Assembly: GCA_034411995.1 (NCBI GenBank)
Contig: DAOUME010000007.1
Location: forward strand, 248,001-312,000
Length of the DNA stretch: 64,000 bases
Reading direction: 5' to 3'
From: JAUVXJ01 sp034411995
GTDB lineage: Bacteria > Chloroflexota > Anaerolineae > UBA7937 > B3-Chlor
The position numbers and the translations under genes were made by a program. The notes under the pieces are model-generated. The model saw only the letters and a list, made by a program, of their open reading frames with translations. It was not told the DNA's origin and did no database searches. Of this stretch, positions 45,004-54,238 are shown piece after piece (position 1 is the first letter of the stretch; every line of letters starts with the position of its first letter).

Positions 45004-46323
45004 TCACATCCTGGCCCAGAGCTTCTGCGCCAGTTCTCTCGAGCGAGCGCAGATTGACTGTTCGTCCAAAGTCAGCAGCTCGCGCTCCTTCATCAGCAGC
45101 CTGCCTCCCGCGATGGTCGTGTTTACCTGCCCGCCGTCCATGCCAAAGACCAGGTGCCAGGGCAGGTTCCCGACGTCCATGGGGGTGGTGGGCACGTAGT
45201 CGTGGATGATGACGTCGGCGTAGGCGCCGGCCGACAGCTCGCCCAGAGGGTGCCCGAAGAACAGACCAGCGATCCGCCCGTTGTTCTGGAACCCCATCTC
45301 CAGTACCTGATCCGCCCCCATCACCCTGGGATCCTTCTGGGCCAGCTTGTGCACGAGGTAGGTGGCCTCCACCTCGCTGAACATGTTGTTGGAGAAGCCA
45401 TCGTTGCCCAGGCCGACGTTCACACCTCGCCGGAGCATCCTCAACACATCCGCCACGCCTACGGCATTGTTCATGTTGGACCGCGGATTGTGGGCCACAC
45501 TGGTGCCCGTCTCACGCAGGATGTCTGTCTCGTAGGCGTCGATGTGGACGCAGTGGGCGGCGATGGTCTTGGGTCCCAGGATGCCTGCCTTCTCCAACCG
45601 CTCGATCACGCGCAGCCCATACTTCTTCAAGCTGTCGTCCACGTCTGCCTTGTCTTCTGCCGCATGGATGTGGAAGCCGACACCCAGGTCGCCGGCCATG
45701 CCCACGGCGCGCTCCAGCGTCTCGTCGGACAGGGTCAGCGAGGCGTGGAGGCCGAAAGTCGCCCCGATACGCTCGTTGCGGCTCTGTTTGATGAACCTTT
45801 CGTTTTCCTTCAGCCCCGCGGTGGCGATCTCCTCACCGTCTCTGTCAGAGACCTCGTAGCAGAGGCAGGCGCGCAGCCCCGACTCGTCCACGGCTTGAGC
45901 GATGACGTCCAGGGATCCGGCCACGGCATGGGGACTGGCGTGATGGTCGACCAGGGTGGTGGTACCGTTCCTGATCGCGTCTACCAGGCACACGAGCGCA
46001 CTGGAACGGACGTCCTCGGGATGGAGGGCTTTGTCGAGCCGCCACCACAGATACTCCAGGATCTGGGGAAAGTTGGACGGGGCCTCGGTCTTCAGAGACA
46101 TACCGCGGGCGAAGGCTCCGTAGAAGTGGGTGTGGGCGCAGATCATGCCCGGCATGACCAGTTTGCCCGCGGCATCGAGCGTCTCCTCACCCGGATAGAG
46201 CTTGCGTAGCTCCGCCGTGGTTCCCACTGCCGCGATGCGATCACCCCGGATGAGCAATGCTCCGTGGGGGATGAGTGCGCTCTTCTCCCCAAAGGTAGCC
46301 AGTGTACCGTTTATGATCAGCAT
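45004..46323 (-). CDS. ssnA: Aminohydrolase SsnA
   Basis: 439 residues, close to E. coli SsnA (442). Metal-binding HTHFYGAFARG, then LEYLWWRLDKAL, DHHASP, HIHAAED, NPRSNMNN and GNDGFSNNMF are characteristic of SsnA within the cytosine-deaminase-like amidohydrolases. SsnA occurs in selenium-dependent molybdenum hydroxylase clusters with YqeB, YqeC, MocA and YgfK; its exact reaction is unproven. It is the first gene of a unit leading to the PreA-like protein. Confidence 0.93.
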   Translation of the reverse strand: MLIINGTLATFGEKSALIPHGALLIRGDRIAAVGTTAELRKLYPGEETLDAAGKLVMPGMICAHTHFYGAFARGMSLKTEAPSNFPQILEYLWWRLDKALHPEDVRSSALVCLVDAIRNGTTTLVDHHASPHAVAGSLDVIAQAVDESGLRACLCYEVSDRDGEEIATAGLKENERFIKQSRNERIGATFGLHASLTLSDETLERAVGMAGDLGVGFHIHAAEDKADVDDSLKKYGLRVIERLEKAGILGPKTIAAHCVHIDAYETDILRETGTSVAHNPRSNMNNAVGVADVLRMLRRGVNVGLGNDGFSNNMFSEVEATYLVHKLAQKDPRVMGADQVLEMGFQNNGRIAGLFFGHPLGELSAGAYADVIIHDYVPTTPMDVGNLPWHLVFGMDGGQVNTTIAGGRLLMKERELLTLDEQSICARSRELAQKLWARM

Positions 46324-46414
46324 AGAGGGACCCTCCCGGGGCTGGACGGCAGTTCATCGTCGCGCACAGTGCTCCCCGCGCCGAGGAACCGATCTCACGA
46401 AACCCGTCTACATG

Positions 46415-46867
46415 TTAGCCGGTGTGTTGTGGAAAATCAAGGTTGTCACTGAGCAGGCAGCGCTTCAGGACGGGAAGGAGTCCGGTAGTCAGATCGTACG
46501 AGGGCAGTTCCTCCTCGGATACCCAGCGGGCGTCTTCCGCGTCCGAGGCCGCCGTCAGCTCGCCGTCCAGGTACCGCGCCATGACGTCCACCAGCACGTA
46601 ATGGTACCGGATGCGACCTCCTGCGTCGCGCACGATGGCATCCCTCACTTCGACCGCGCTTCCGACTTCGATCTGTACTCCACACTCTTCCCGCACTTCC
46701 CGGCGAGCTGTCTCCTGAATGGTCTCGCCCAATTCCATCACGCCGCCCGGGACACTCCATCTGCCTTTGCTGGGTTCCTGCCCCCTCAGCACCAGCAGTA
46801 CTCGGTCTCCCTTGAGCACTACGGCGCCCACCGACGGCATGGGCGCTGAAGGGTATTCTCTGGCCAT
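46415..46867 (-). CDS. Nudix hydrolase
   Basis: 150 residues. The Nudix box is visible as GGVMELGETIQETARREVREECG (quoted in part: GETIQETARREVREECG), which binds Mg. Family members hydrolyse nucleoside diphosphate derivatives; substrate not predictable. It is 36 bases after recJ on the same strand and probably co-transcribed with it. The 91-base gap to ssnA shows no clear promoter. Confidence 0.93.
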   Translation of the reverse strand: MAREYPSAPMPSVGAVVLKGDRVLLVLRGQEPSKGRWSVPGGVMELGETIQETARREVREECGVQIEVGSAVEVRDAIVRDAGGRIRYHYVLVDVMARYLDGELTAASDAEDARWVSEEELPSYDLTTGLLPVLKRCLLSDNLDFPQHTG

Positions 46868-46903
46868 CGGTCCATCCTCGTGTGATGTGAGGGGTCTGCT
46901 GGG

Positions 46904-48631
46904 TTACGGACTCTTCTCCCCAGGCATCGACGCTGCTGGTCTGAAGTCCTCCAGTCTTAGCTGTAGCTGCTCCTGGTTGCGGTAAATGTGTACCTGGGCG
47001 GCGTACACCACATCCAGGCGGGGAGTTACGTCGTGGAGGTGGTCGCCCATGCCAAAAGCTATCCCGTCCCAGACGTAGCGCCCATCGCTGAGGGAGAGCT
47101 TGAGATGCTTGTCGCCTACTACCCTGCTCTCGCGCACGCTCACGCCCCGGCTGAGGAAAAGGGGTTCCGGGTTTCCCCGGCCGAGCGGCTCCAGTTGCTG
47201 GCAGAGGTAGAAATGCTCGGGCTTCAATCCATCGAGCGGGATCTCGGAATCAATGTCCAGCGTGGGCCGCAGCTCAGTCCCCGCCAGGCGCTCAGCAGCG
47301 ATCTGCGACAACTTCAGCCTGAGGGCCTGGAGGTTCTCGTTGCTGACCGTGAATCCCGCGGCCCTGGCGTGCCCGCCATGTCTCTTCAAGAGGGATGCGC
47401 ATTCGTCCAGAGCCGCGGTGATATTGAACTCATCCACGCTGCGCGCCGAGCTCACGCTTTCCTCCTCACCCATCTTGGTGACGATCACCGGGCGGTAGAA
47501 CTCGTCACACAGTCGCTGGGCAGCCAGTCCCAGTACCCCTTCGTGATAGTCGTTGGCAGCAGCGAAGAGCAGGGGTTGATCTCGCTGCTCCTCGACCTGC
47601 GCGCGGGCGGCTTGTAGCGTGCACATGGTGGTCTCGCGACGGACGCGGTTCCGTTCCTCCAGCATTCGTGCCAGCTCCCTCGCTCGCACGGGGGAAGATG
47701 CTGTGAGGAGCCGGAAACTGAGCATGGCGTGGTCCATGCGCCCGGCTGCGTTCAGTCGAGGACCCAGGACATAGCCTATGGTGGCGGCGGTTATGCTCCC
47801 TGGCGCCACATCGGCCTCTTGCAGAAGGGCCCTGATGCCAGGGCGGCTGGCCAGGGTCAACTGGACCAGTCCCTTCTTGACCAGATCCCGATTCTCGCCC
47901 ACCAGAGGAGAGAGATCGGCGACGGTGCCCAGCGCCACCAGATCCAGGAGTTGCTCTACCTGGAGAGAAGAGCTCTGAGACGGCAGCGGGAGTTGATCGT
48001 TGACCAGCAGCAACGCCTGGGCCAGCTTGAAGGCGACGCCAACACCTGAGAGGCCCTTGAAAGGGTAGGCACAGTCCTCGCGCCTGGTATTGACGACCGC
48101 GACAGCCGCCGGTAGCTGGTTCGTCAGTGAGTGGTGATCGGTGACGATGACGTCCAGGCCTAGCTTGCGCGCCCGGTCCACCTCATCGACTGCCCGTGTC
48201 CCGCAGTCCACCGTCACGATCAAGCTTGCTCCTCGACTGCCCAGTCTCTTGATAGCGCCGCCGTTGAGCCCATAGCCTTCGTCTACGCGATGCGGAATGT
48301 AGGGGACAACCCGCGCACCCAGCCCCGAGAGTGTCTCGGCCAGCAGTGCGGTGCCAGTCACCCCGTCGGCGTCGAAATCGCCGTAGATCGCAATCAACTC
48401 CCCACTTCGGATGGCACGGCGGATCCTGGTGACGGCCTCGGCCATGCCCTTGATCTTGAAGGGATCGACCGCCTCGTTTTCGCCGGTCAAGAAGCGGTGC
48501 ATGTCGTGGACGGTAGTGAGGCCGCGATTGTACAAGCACTGCGCCAGCAGCGGAGGAATGTCAGGTAGTGTGGTGAGGAAGGACCTGGGCAACGGGGGGT
48601 ACACGTGCCAGTTCGCTCTCTTGCCCGTCAA
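46904..48631 (-). CDS. recJ: Single-stranded-DNA-specific exonuclease RecJ
   Basis: TTG at 48631 was chosen because GGAGG lies about 10 bases upstream and LTGKRANWHVYP is the family start; 575 residues. Catalytic DHH-family motifs are IAIYGDFDADGVTG, LIVTVDCGT and IVTDHHSL. RecJ degrades single-stranded DNA 5' to 3' in repair and recombination. A longer open frame runs upstream to 48766 but would begin next to the promoter. It shares a divergent promoter region with fmt. Confidence 0.94.
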   Translation of the reverse strand: MTGKRANWHVYPPLPRSFLTTLPDIPPLLAQCLYNRGLTTVHDMHRFLTGENEAVDPFKIKGMAEAVTRIRRAIRSGELIAIYGDFDADGVTGTALLAETLSGLGARVVPYIPHRVDEGYGLNGGAIKRLGSRGASLIVTVDCGTRAVDEVDRARKLGLDVIVTDHHSLTNQLPAAVAVVNTRREDCAYPFKGLSGVGVAFKLAQALLLVNDQLPLPSQSSSLQVEQLLDLVALGTVADLSPLVGENRDLVKKGLVQLTLASRPGIRALLQEADVAPGSITAATIGYVLGPRLNAAGRMDHAMLSFRLLTASSPVRARELARMLEERNRVRRETTMCTLQAARAQVEEQRDQPLLFAAANDYHEGVLGLAAQRLCDEFYRPVIVTKMGEEESVSSARSVDEFNITAALDECASLLKRHGGHARAAGFTVSNENLQALRLKLSQIAAERLAGTELRPTLDIDSEIPLDGLKPEHFYLCQQLEPLGRGNPEPLFLSRGVSVRESRVVGDKHLKLSLSDGRYVWDGIAFGMGDHLHDVTPRLDVVYAAQVHIYRNQEQLQLRLEDFRPAASMPGEKSP

Positions 48632-48767
48632 GAGACGCCTCCTGCAAGTCGTTGAGGCCGCGATGAAAAGAGCGAGGGACTCACCATCCTCGCCCTTCTG
48701 GGGTGCAGTGATGCACTGAGCCCGAGCGTTTTCCCGCGGCACTGCTGACACTCGAGCACCCGCCACT

Positions 48768-48795
48768 ATTCTACCATCTGTGGCAGGGAAGTCAA
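48768..48795 (-). promoter_or_regulatory. recJ promoter
   Basis: On the minus strand, -35 TTGACT (48790-48795), 16-base spacer, -10 TAGAAT (48768-48773). Predicted leader about 130 bases. Its -35 ends three bases from the fmt -35. Confidence 0.7.
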
Positions 48796-48798
48796 GTC

Positions 48799-48827
48799 TT
48801 GAAGTAGGTGGGCAGGTGTGCTAGAAT
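48799..48827 (+). promoter_or_regulatory. fmt promoter
   Basis: -35 TTGAAG (48799-48804), 17-base spacer, -10 TAGAAT (48822-48827) preceded by TGC (extended -10). Predicted start near 48834, 15 bases before the fmt ATG. Confidence 0.75.
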
Positions 48828-48848
48828 GCTCCAGTAGCGAGGCGACGG

Positions 48849-49796
48849 ATGCGAGAGAGGCTGGTCTTCATGGGAACGCCGCCCTTTGCCGTTCCCTCTC
48901 TGGAAGCGTTGGCCGAGGAGCATGAAGTGGTGGCCGTGGTCACTCAGCCCGACAGGCCTGCCAGGCGGGGGCGGAAACTCACTCCCTCCGCGGTGAAGAA
49001 AGCAGCCCTGGAGTTGGGGCTGCCGGTGGTCCAGCCCGCTTCGTTGCGGGAAGAGGAGGTGGTGGCTGAGCTGGCACGCTTGGCTCCCAGGGTGATGGTC
49101 GTGGCTGCGTACGGCGAGATTCTCCGTCGTCGGGTGCTCGCCATTCCTCCTTCCGGCGTGGTCAACGTCCACCCGTCACTGCTGCCCAAGTACCGTGGCG
49201 CATCGCCCATCGCCGGAGCTCTCCTGGCGGGGGAGCAGCAAACCGGGGTCACGATCATGCTCATGGACGAGGGCATGGACACCGGGCCGATTCTTGGCCA
49301 GAGAACTGCGGACATTCACCCGCAGGACACAACCGGTTCTTTGGAAGAGAGACTGGCCGGGATGGGCGCGGAGCTTCTGACCGAAGTACTTCCTGACTGG
49401 CTCGAGGGACGGATCGAGGCACAGGCTCAGGATGATGCTCAGGCGACGTATACCAAGCCCATCTCCAAGGGAGACGGTGTCATAGATTGGGCGCTGCCGG
49501 CTATCGAGATCTGGAATCGCGTTCGGGCGTACAATCCTCGTCCGGGGACGCGGACCTGGTGGGGAGGAGACCGGTTGAAAGTGCTGCGGGCTCGGCCCAT
49601 GCCTGACTGGAAAGGCGAAACCAAGCCGGGCCTAGTGGTGCAGTCGGGCTCCGGAGTGGCCGTCGCCACCGGAGACGGTGCCCTTCTTCTGGAGGAGGTC
49701 CAGTTGGCTGGTAAACGGGCCATGCTTGTGGAGGATTTCGTTCGCGGTCAGCGGGACTTCGTGGGAGCTGAGCTGGGCCAGGAAATCAAGAGCTGA
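48849..49796 (+). CDS. fmt: Methionyl-tRNA formyltransferase
   Basis: 315 residues. LVFMGTPPFAVPSLEAL at the start, VNVHPSLLPKYRGASPI with the catalytic Asn and His, and MDEGMDTGPIL with the catalytic Asp identify Fmt. It formylates initiator Met-tRNA using 10-formyltetrahydrofolate. It has its own promoter; def is not next to it. Confidence 0.96.
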   Translation: MRERLVFMGTPPFAVPSLEALAEEHEVVAVVTQPDRPARRGRKLTPSAVKKAALELGLPVVQPASLREEEVVAELARLAPRVMVVAAYGEILRRRVLAIPPSGVVNVHPSLLPKYRGASPIAGALLAGEQQTGVTIMLMDEGMDTGPILGQRTADIHPQDTTGSLEERLAGMGAELLTEVLPDWLEGRIEAQAQDDAQATYTKPISKGDGVIDWALPAIEIWNRVRAYNPRPGTRTWWGGDRLKVLRARPMPDWKGETKPGLVVQSGSGVAVATGDGALLLEEVQLAGKRAMLVEDFVRGQRDFVGAELGQEIKS

Positions 49797-49943
49797 GACA
49801 GGAGGCCCAGGGAGAGTGTGCCGGGCAGACAGGCTACGGATGGCCTGGCAGCCATGGGCCAAGAGTTGGAACGATCGTGCCGACCGGAGCTGCCAGGGAT
49901 CGAGACCGGTCACCATCCTAGGAGGCGTTAAGGAGGAGAGTTG

Positions 49944-50480
49944 ATGAAACTGTTCAATCGTGTCGTGACCATTCTGCTATTCTTGGCCCTGATGATCGCC
50001 GTCCCTATCTTCATGATCCTTCCCGCTCAAATTGCCGGCTTGCTCCAACAGTACCTCAAGTTCGTGTCCTCCGGCCTCAGCCTCTTTCACAGGGCTGTTC
50101 TGGTCATGCTGGGCATCATTTCCTTCATCGTCTGCGGATTGGTGCTCTACCTGGAGTTCAGGCGCCCCGCGCGGAAGATGGTGAAGCTGGAGAGCACCAC
50201 GGGAGGGGAAGTAGAGCTGGCTGTGGAGTCGATTGCCCAGCGTCTGGAATACCGCATTGATCAGTTGCCGGACGTGATCACGGTCAGGCCGGAGATCAAA
50301 CCGCGCCGGAAATCAGTCGACGTGGAACTGAACCTGGAGACCGCCCCCGACATAGACGTTCCAACGAAGACGGAGGAGGTGTATCAGGTGGCGCACGAGG
50401 TCGTGGAGGGGCGCATGGGGCTGAAGCTGAGAAAGATCAAGGTCAATATCAAGCACGCTCCTTATCCGACCGACTCGTGA
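49944..50480 (+). CDS. amaP: AmaP-like Asp23-anchoring membrane protein
   Basis: ATG at 49944 follows AGGAGGAGAG; 178 residues. Two hydrophobic helices (about 8-30 and 48-70) are followed by a cytoplasmic Asp23/Gls24-like domain with ELAVESIAQRLEYRID and GLKLRKIKVNIKHAP. This is the AmaP plan: in Gram-positives it anchors Asp23 at the membrane. Two Asp23 family proteins are encoded elsewhere in this window and could be its partners. Confidence 0.85.
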   Translation: MKLFNRVVTILLFLALMIAVPIFMILPAQIAGLLQQYLKFVSSGLSLFHRAVLVMLGIISFIVCGLVLYLEFRRPARKMVKLESTTGGEVELAVESIAQRLEYRIDQLPDVITVRPEIKPRRKSVDVELNLETAPDIDVPTKTEEVYQVAHEVVEGRMGLKLRKIKVNIKHAPYPTDS

Positions 50481-50489
50481 AAGAGGGGT

Positions 50490-51044
50490 TCAGGAAATCA
50501 CTCTGCCCCTGATGATCATCTCGCCTTCTCGGATTTCCACCTCGCTGATCTCTGCGTTCTCGTTTCTCCGTGCGGCGCTGATGAGATCGTCTATCTGGTG
50601 GGCGAAGGCTTCAACGAAGGTATCCGGGATGGGGAACCCCTCAACGGACACAGATTCGATGACCAGGCGAGGACTGCCGTTGTCGATTTCGACCGTGGCT
50701 ACAGAGGTCAGGGGCGCCTCGATGGGACTGACCATGGTGCCGTAGATGAAGATTTGCCCGTTCGTGAGCAGTACCTGGGGATCGATAATGCTCTCTCTCA
50801 TGTTGAGCGCCACGTACGAGGTCAGTTCCTCCTCTGTGATCACCAGGGTGAAGTGGCCTTCCGCATCCGGCTCTATTCCGTGGCTGAGGCTGAAAGCAAG
50901 CTCCTCGGCATCCTCTGTCGAGACGGGCACGGTCCTCTCTGGTGTGGGAAGAAGCTGAGAGGAAGTCTGACAGGGGAGGCAGGCAAGGATGCAGCATGCG
51001 AGAGCTACGAGGACGAGGCCCGGCTTTCTGAATCGGGATCCCAT
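50490..51044 (-). CDS. Predicted lipoprotein of unknown function
   Basis: 184 residues. The N-terminal signal has basic residues, a hydrophobic core and LVALACCILAC, a plausible lipobox with Cys at about 17-18. The rest resembles lipid-binding/LmeA-like extracytoplasmic domains (VEIDNGSPRLVIESVSVEG), but the family is uncertain. It has a perfect consensus promoter on the minus strand (51080-51108). It is convergent with amaP. Confidence 0.7.
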   Translation of the reverse strand: MGSRFRKPGLVLVALACCILACLPCQTSSQLLPTPERTVPVSTEDAEELAFSLSHGIEPDAEGHFTLVITEEELTSYVALNMRESIIDPQVLLTNGQIFIYGTMVSPIEAPLTSVATVEIDNGSPRLVIESVSVEGFPIPDTFVEAFAHQIDDLISAARRNENAEISEVEIREGEMIIRGRVIS

Positions 51045-51079
51045 GAGATGACGCCCAGTCTTGACATCAGTTCCGGGCC

Positions 51080-51108
51080 ATTATAACCACTGCTTCTGCG
51101 CGTGTCAA
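51080..51108 (-). promoter_or_regulatory. Consensus promoter of the lipoprotein gene
   Basis: On the minus strand, a perfect TTGACA (51103-51108), 17-base spacer, and perfect TATAAT (51080-51085), the strongest promoter found in the window. Start predicted near 51073. On the plus strand, TTGACA (51061-51066) and TATAAC (51082-51087), 15 apart, overlap it and may serve scpB. Confidence 0.85.
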
Positions 51109-51118
51109 AGGGCTGAGA

Positions 51119-51632
<514 letters not shown>

Positions 51633-51643
<11 letters not shown>

Positions 51644-52631
51644 GCCGCCGAGGATCGTCATCTGGCTGCTGCTGATCCTGGCGCTTGCCGGGCTTGCGGC
51701 CTACGTCCTGGTCGGGCAGCTCCCTGAGTCCTTGGCTGCGGTCATCTTCACCCCCACACCCACGGCTACGAGCACGTCGACACCCACCCCCACCTCAACG
51801 CCGACACCCACGGCCACGCCGACGCCGACACCGGAACCCCTCCAGGTATCGCTCCGAACCGAGCCTCAAGAGCCGGAGCAGGGGGACACCGTCGTGGTAG
51901 AGGTAGGGACGAATCGTGAAGTGGACCTGGTCGGCAGGCTGGGGGATGTGCCCTTGGCCTTTGTCGAGGTGGAAGGAAGCTACTGGGCCCTGGCCGGTTT
52001 TGCGGCGTGGGCTCCCGTGGGGACACGAGAACTCTCCCTGAAGGCGAGGAGCGAGCTCGGTGAGGTCGTGGAGGTGACCGGCACCCTGACGGTGACCTAC
52101 GGGCAGTTCCCCACCGAGGTGATAGACATCCCCAGCGAGAGGGAGTACTTGCTGGATCCAGAGATAGTCGAGGCCGAGAGGGTGAGGCTGGATAGCATCT
52201 ACGCCCAATTCGACCCCGAGATACTGTGGCGCGATGTGTTCGGATACCCGGTGCAGGTCCTCACGGTGACCTCCACGTACGGTGCGGTGCGGCAGTACGA
52301 GACAGGATACGGTCGCCACGCGGGTGTGGACCTGGATGGCGAAACAGGCGATCCGGCCTTCGCCGATGCTGCTGGGCGAGTTGTTCTGTCTGAGGCCCTG
52401 CAGGTGAGAGGCAACACGGTGATTGTGGACCACGGCATGGGTGTGTACAGCACGTATTGCCATCTCTCCGAGTTCGCTGTCGCAGAAGGCGACAGAGTGG
52501 CCGAGGGGCAGGTCATCGGCTACCTGGGTACGACTGGGCTGTCGACAGGTACACATCTCCACTGGGAGCTTAGAGTTGGTGGCATCGCCGTCAACCCCTT
52601 CGAGTGGACCAGGCGGAAGATGCTGCCCTGA
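51633..52631 (+). CDS. M23 family peptidoglycan endopeptidase with Thr-Pro linker
   Basis: 332 residues. An N-terminal membrane helix (about 8-30) is followed by a Thr/Pro-rich linker (about 40-68), an Ig-like region, and a LytM domain. Zinc ligands are H229 and D233 (HAGVD) and H310 (HLH at 308-310). It is predicted extracellular and cuts peptide cross-links. It is co-transcribed with scpB (11-base overlap). Confidence 0.92.
51751..51840 (+). repeat. Low-complexity Thr-Pro codon repeat
   Basis: Repeating ACC/CCC-type codons encode alternating Thr and Pro in the M23 peptidase linker. This kind of spacer is frequent in Chloroflexota secreted proteins; length variation between strains would be expected. 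Confidence 0.85.
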
Positions 52632-52632
52632 G

Positions 52633-52661
52633 TTGTTATCACGGCGGGCGGGGCCTATAAT
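52633..52661 (+). promoter_or_regulatory. cmk-plsC-DUF512 promoter
   Basis: -35 TTGTTA (52633-52638), 17-base spacer, perfect -10 TATAAT (52656-52661). Start predicted near 52668; the leader is about 80 bases. Confidence 0.75.
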
Positions 52662-52749
52662 GGCTCGTGGAATGATTTGTTTCTTCTGTCCTCCCCACGG
52701 CCTGGGTCGGACAGGAGGGTGATGGTGAGCGTTGAGCGAAGGGGTTGTG

Positions 52750-53478
52750 ATGCCAGGACCGTCAACGATAGCTATTGACGGACCCGCGGCTTCGGGGAAG
52801 AGCACCATCGGCGGCCTGTTGGCCGAGCGCCTTGGCTACCTGTACCTCGACACCGGCGCTATGTACCGGGCCGTGACGTGGGTAGCTCTGCAGGAAGGGT
52901 TGGACATCGGAGACGAGGGGGCGATCAGCGCGCTGGCGAGCGCGTTGGAGATTGAGATCAACAGGCCAGCGGTGGAGGACGGGCGACAGTACACCGTCCT
53001 CGTGGATGGGCGGGACGTGACCTGGCAGATCAGGCGTCCGGAAGTTGACAGCAACGTCTCGCCGGTGTCCGCCTATGCTGGGGTTCGGCAAGCTCTCACC
53101 AGACAGCAACGCCGCATCGCCCGACGAGGTCGCGTGGTCATGGTCGGCCGTGACATCGGGACCGTGGTCATTCCTGACGCCGACCTGAAGATCTATCTGG
53201 ACGCATCGGCTGAGGTGCGCGCTCGCCGTCGGTACCTGGAGGTGCTGGAACGCGGCGAAGAGGCTGACTACGAACAGATACTCGAGGATATGAAGCGCCG
53301 GGATATGATCGACAGTCACAGACAGGTGGCGCCGCTGAAGGCTGCTGAAGATGCTGTGGTAGTGGATACCGGCAACTTGTCGATAGTACAGGTGTTAGAG
53401 GTAGTGGAAAGACTCGTAGAAGAAACGGCGTCTGCTGAGGGGGGGAAAGCTGTGCCTGAGGAGGCCCGAGAACGATGA
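52750..53478 (+). CDS. cmk: Cytidylate kinase
   Basis: The ATG at 52750, after GAAGGGG, gives 242 residues; an upstream TTG (52732) in frame is possible. The P-loop is IDGPAASGKST (about 9-19), then YLDTGAMYRA and VVMVGRDIGTVV, characteristic of Cmk. It phosphorylates CMP and dCMP. It overlaps plsC by four bases; cmk-plsC pairs are common. Confidence 0.95.
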   Translation: MPGPSTIAIDGPAASGKSTIGGLLAERLGYLYLDTGAMYRAVTWVALQEGLDIGDEGAISALASALEIEINRPAVEDGRQYTVLVDGRDVTWQIRRPEVDSNVSPVSAYAGVRQALTRQQRRIARRGRVVMVGRDIGTVVIPDADLKIYLDASAEVRARRRYLEVLERGEEADYEQILEDMKRRDMIDSHRQVAPLKAAEDAVVVDTGNLSIVQVLEVVERLVEETASAEGGKAVPEEARER

Positions 53479-54218
53479 CCTTCCAGCGTTTTGCCAACCT
53501 GGTCCTCCGGCTGCTGATAAGGCTGTTGCTCGACTGCGAAGTCGAGGGGCTGGAGAATCTTCCAGAGGAAGGACCGCTGATCGTTTGCCAGAACCACATG
53601 ATTTCCATAGACACGGTGGTTGGGGCGGCCTTCGTCGAGCGGGAGATCGTGGGCATGTCCAAGGTGGAGAACTACCACGTGCCCATATTGTCGTTTCTGT
53701 TCAAGGCGTATGGTACCTTCCCTGTCCGGCGGGGCGAGGTTGATCGCCAGGCCCTGCGCACGGCGTTGAAGGTTCTCAAACAGGGCAAGGTGCTTATGGT
53801 CGCGCCCGAGGGTACCAGGAGCAGGACGAACACGCTGCAAAAGGGGAAAGACGGTCTGTCCTACATCGCCGTGAGATCAGGGGCGCCGATCATCCCGGTG
53901 GGCATCTGGGGTCAGGAGGAGTTCTGGCACCAGCTTCGCAGGCTGCGGCGGACCAGAGTGAAGGTCGTGTTTGGTGAGCCCTTCATGCTGGAGCCAGGCG
54001 AGGGTAAGTTGACCAGAGAGCAACTGACACAGATGACACACGAGATGATGTACCGCATCGCTGCCCTGCTGCCCGAGACGTATCGGGGCTACTATAGCGA
54101 CCTTTCTGGCGCCACCGAGCAGTATCTGCGGTCCTATGATGGCAGATACTGCGCTGCACCACGGGTGGAACGCAAGAGCGGCCGACCCGTATTCAGCAAA
54201 GGGGGAGTAAGGGGCTGA
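53475..54218 (+). CDS. plsC: 1-acyl-sn-glycerol-3-phosphate acyltransferase PlsC
   Basis: 247 residues with catalytic NHMISID (the HX4D motif) at about residues 39-45 and PEGTRSR (about 114). It makes phosphatidic acid from lysophosphatidic acid at the inner membrane. It overlaps cmk by four bases; the DUF512 frame may overlap its stop in turn. With fakA/fakB and fabD/fabG in the window, several lipid-synthesis steps are represented. Confidence 0.93.
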   Translation: MTFQRFANLVLRLLIRLLLDCEVEGLENLPEEGPLIVCQNHMISIDTVVGAAFVEREIVGMSKVENYHVPILSFLFKAYGTFPVRRGEVDRQALRTALKVLKQGKVLMVAPEGTRSRTNTLQKGKDGLSYIAVRSGAPIIPVGIWGQEEFWHQLRRLRRTRVKVVFGEPFMLEPGEGKLTREQLTQMTHEMMYRIAALLPETYRGYYSDLSGATEQYLRSYDGRYCAAPRVERKSGRPVFSKGGVRG

Positions 54219-54238
54219 GCGGCGGGCTGATCGCTGGT

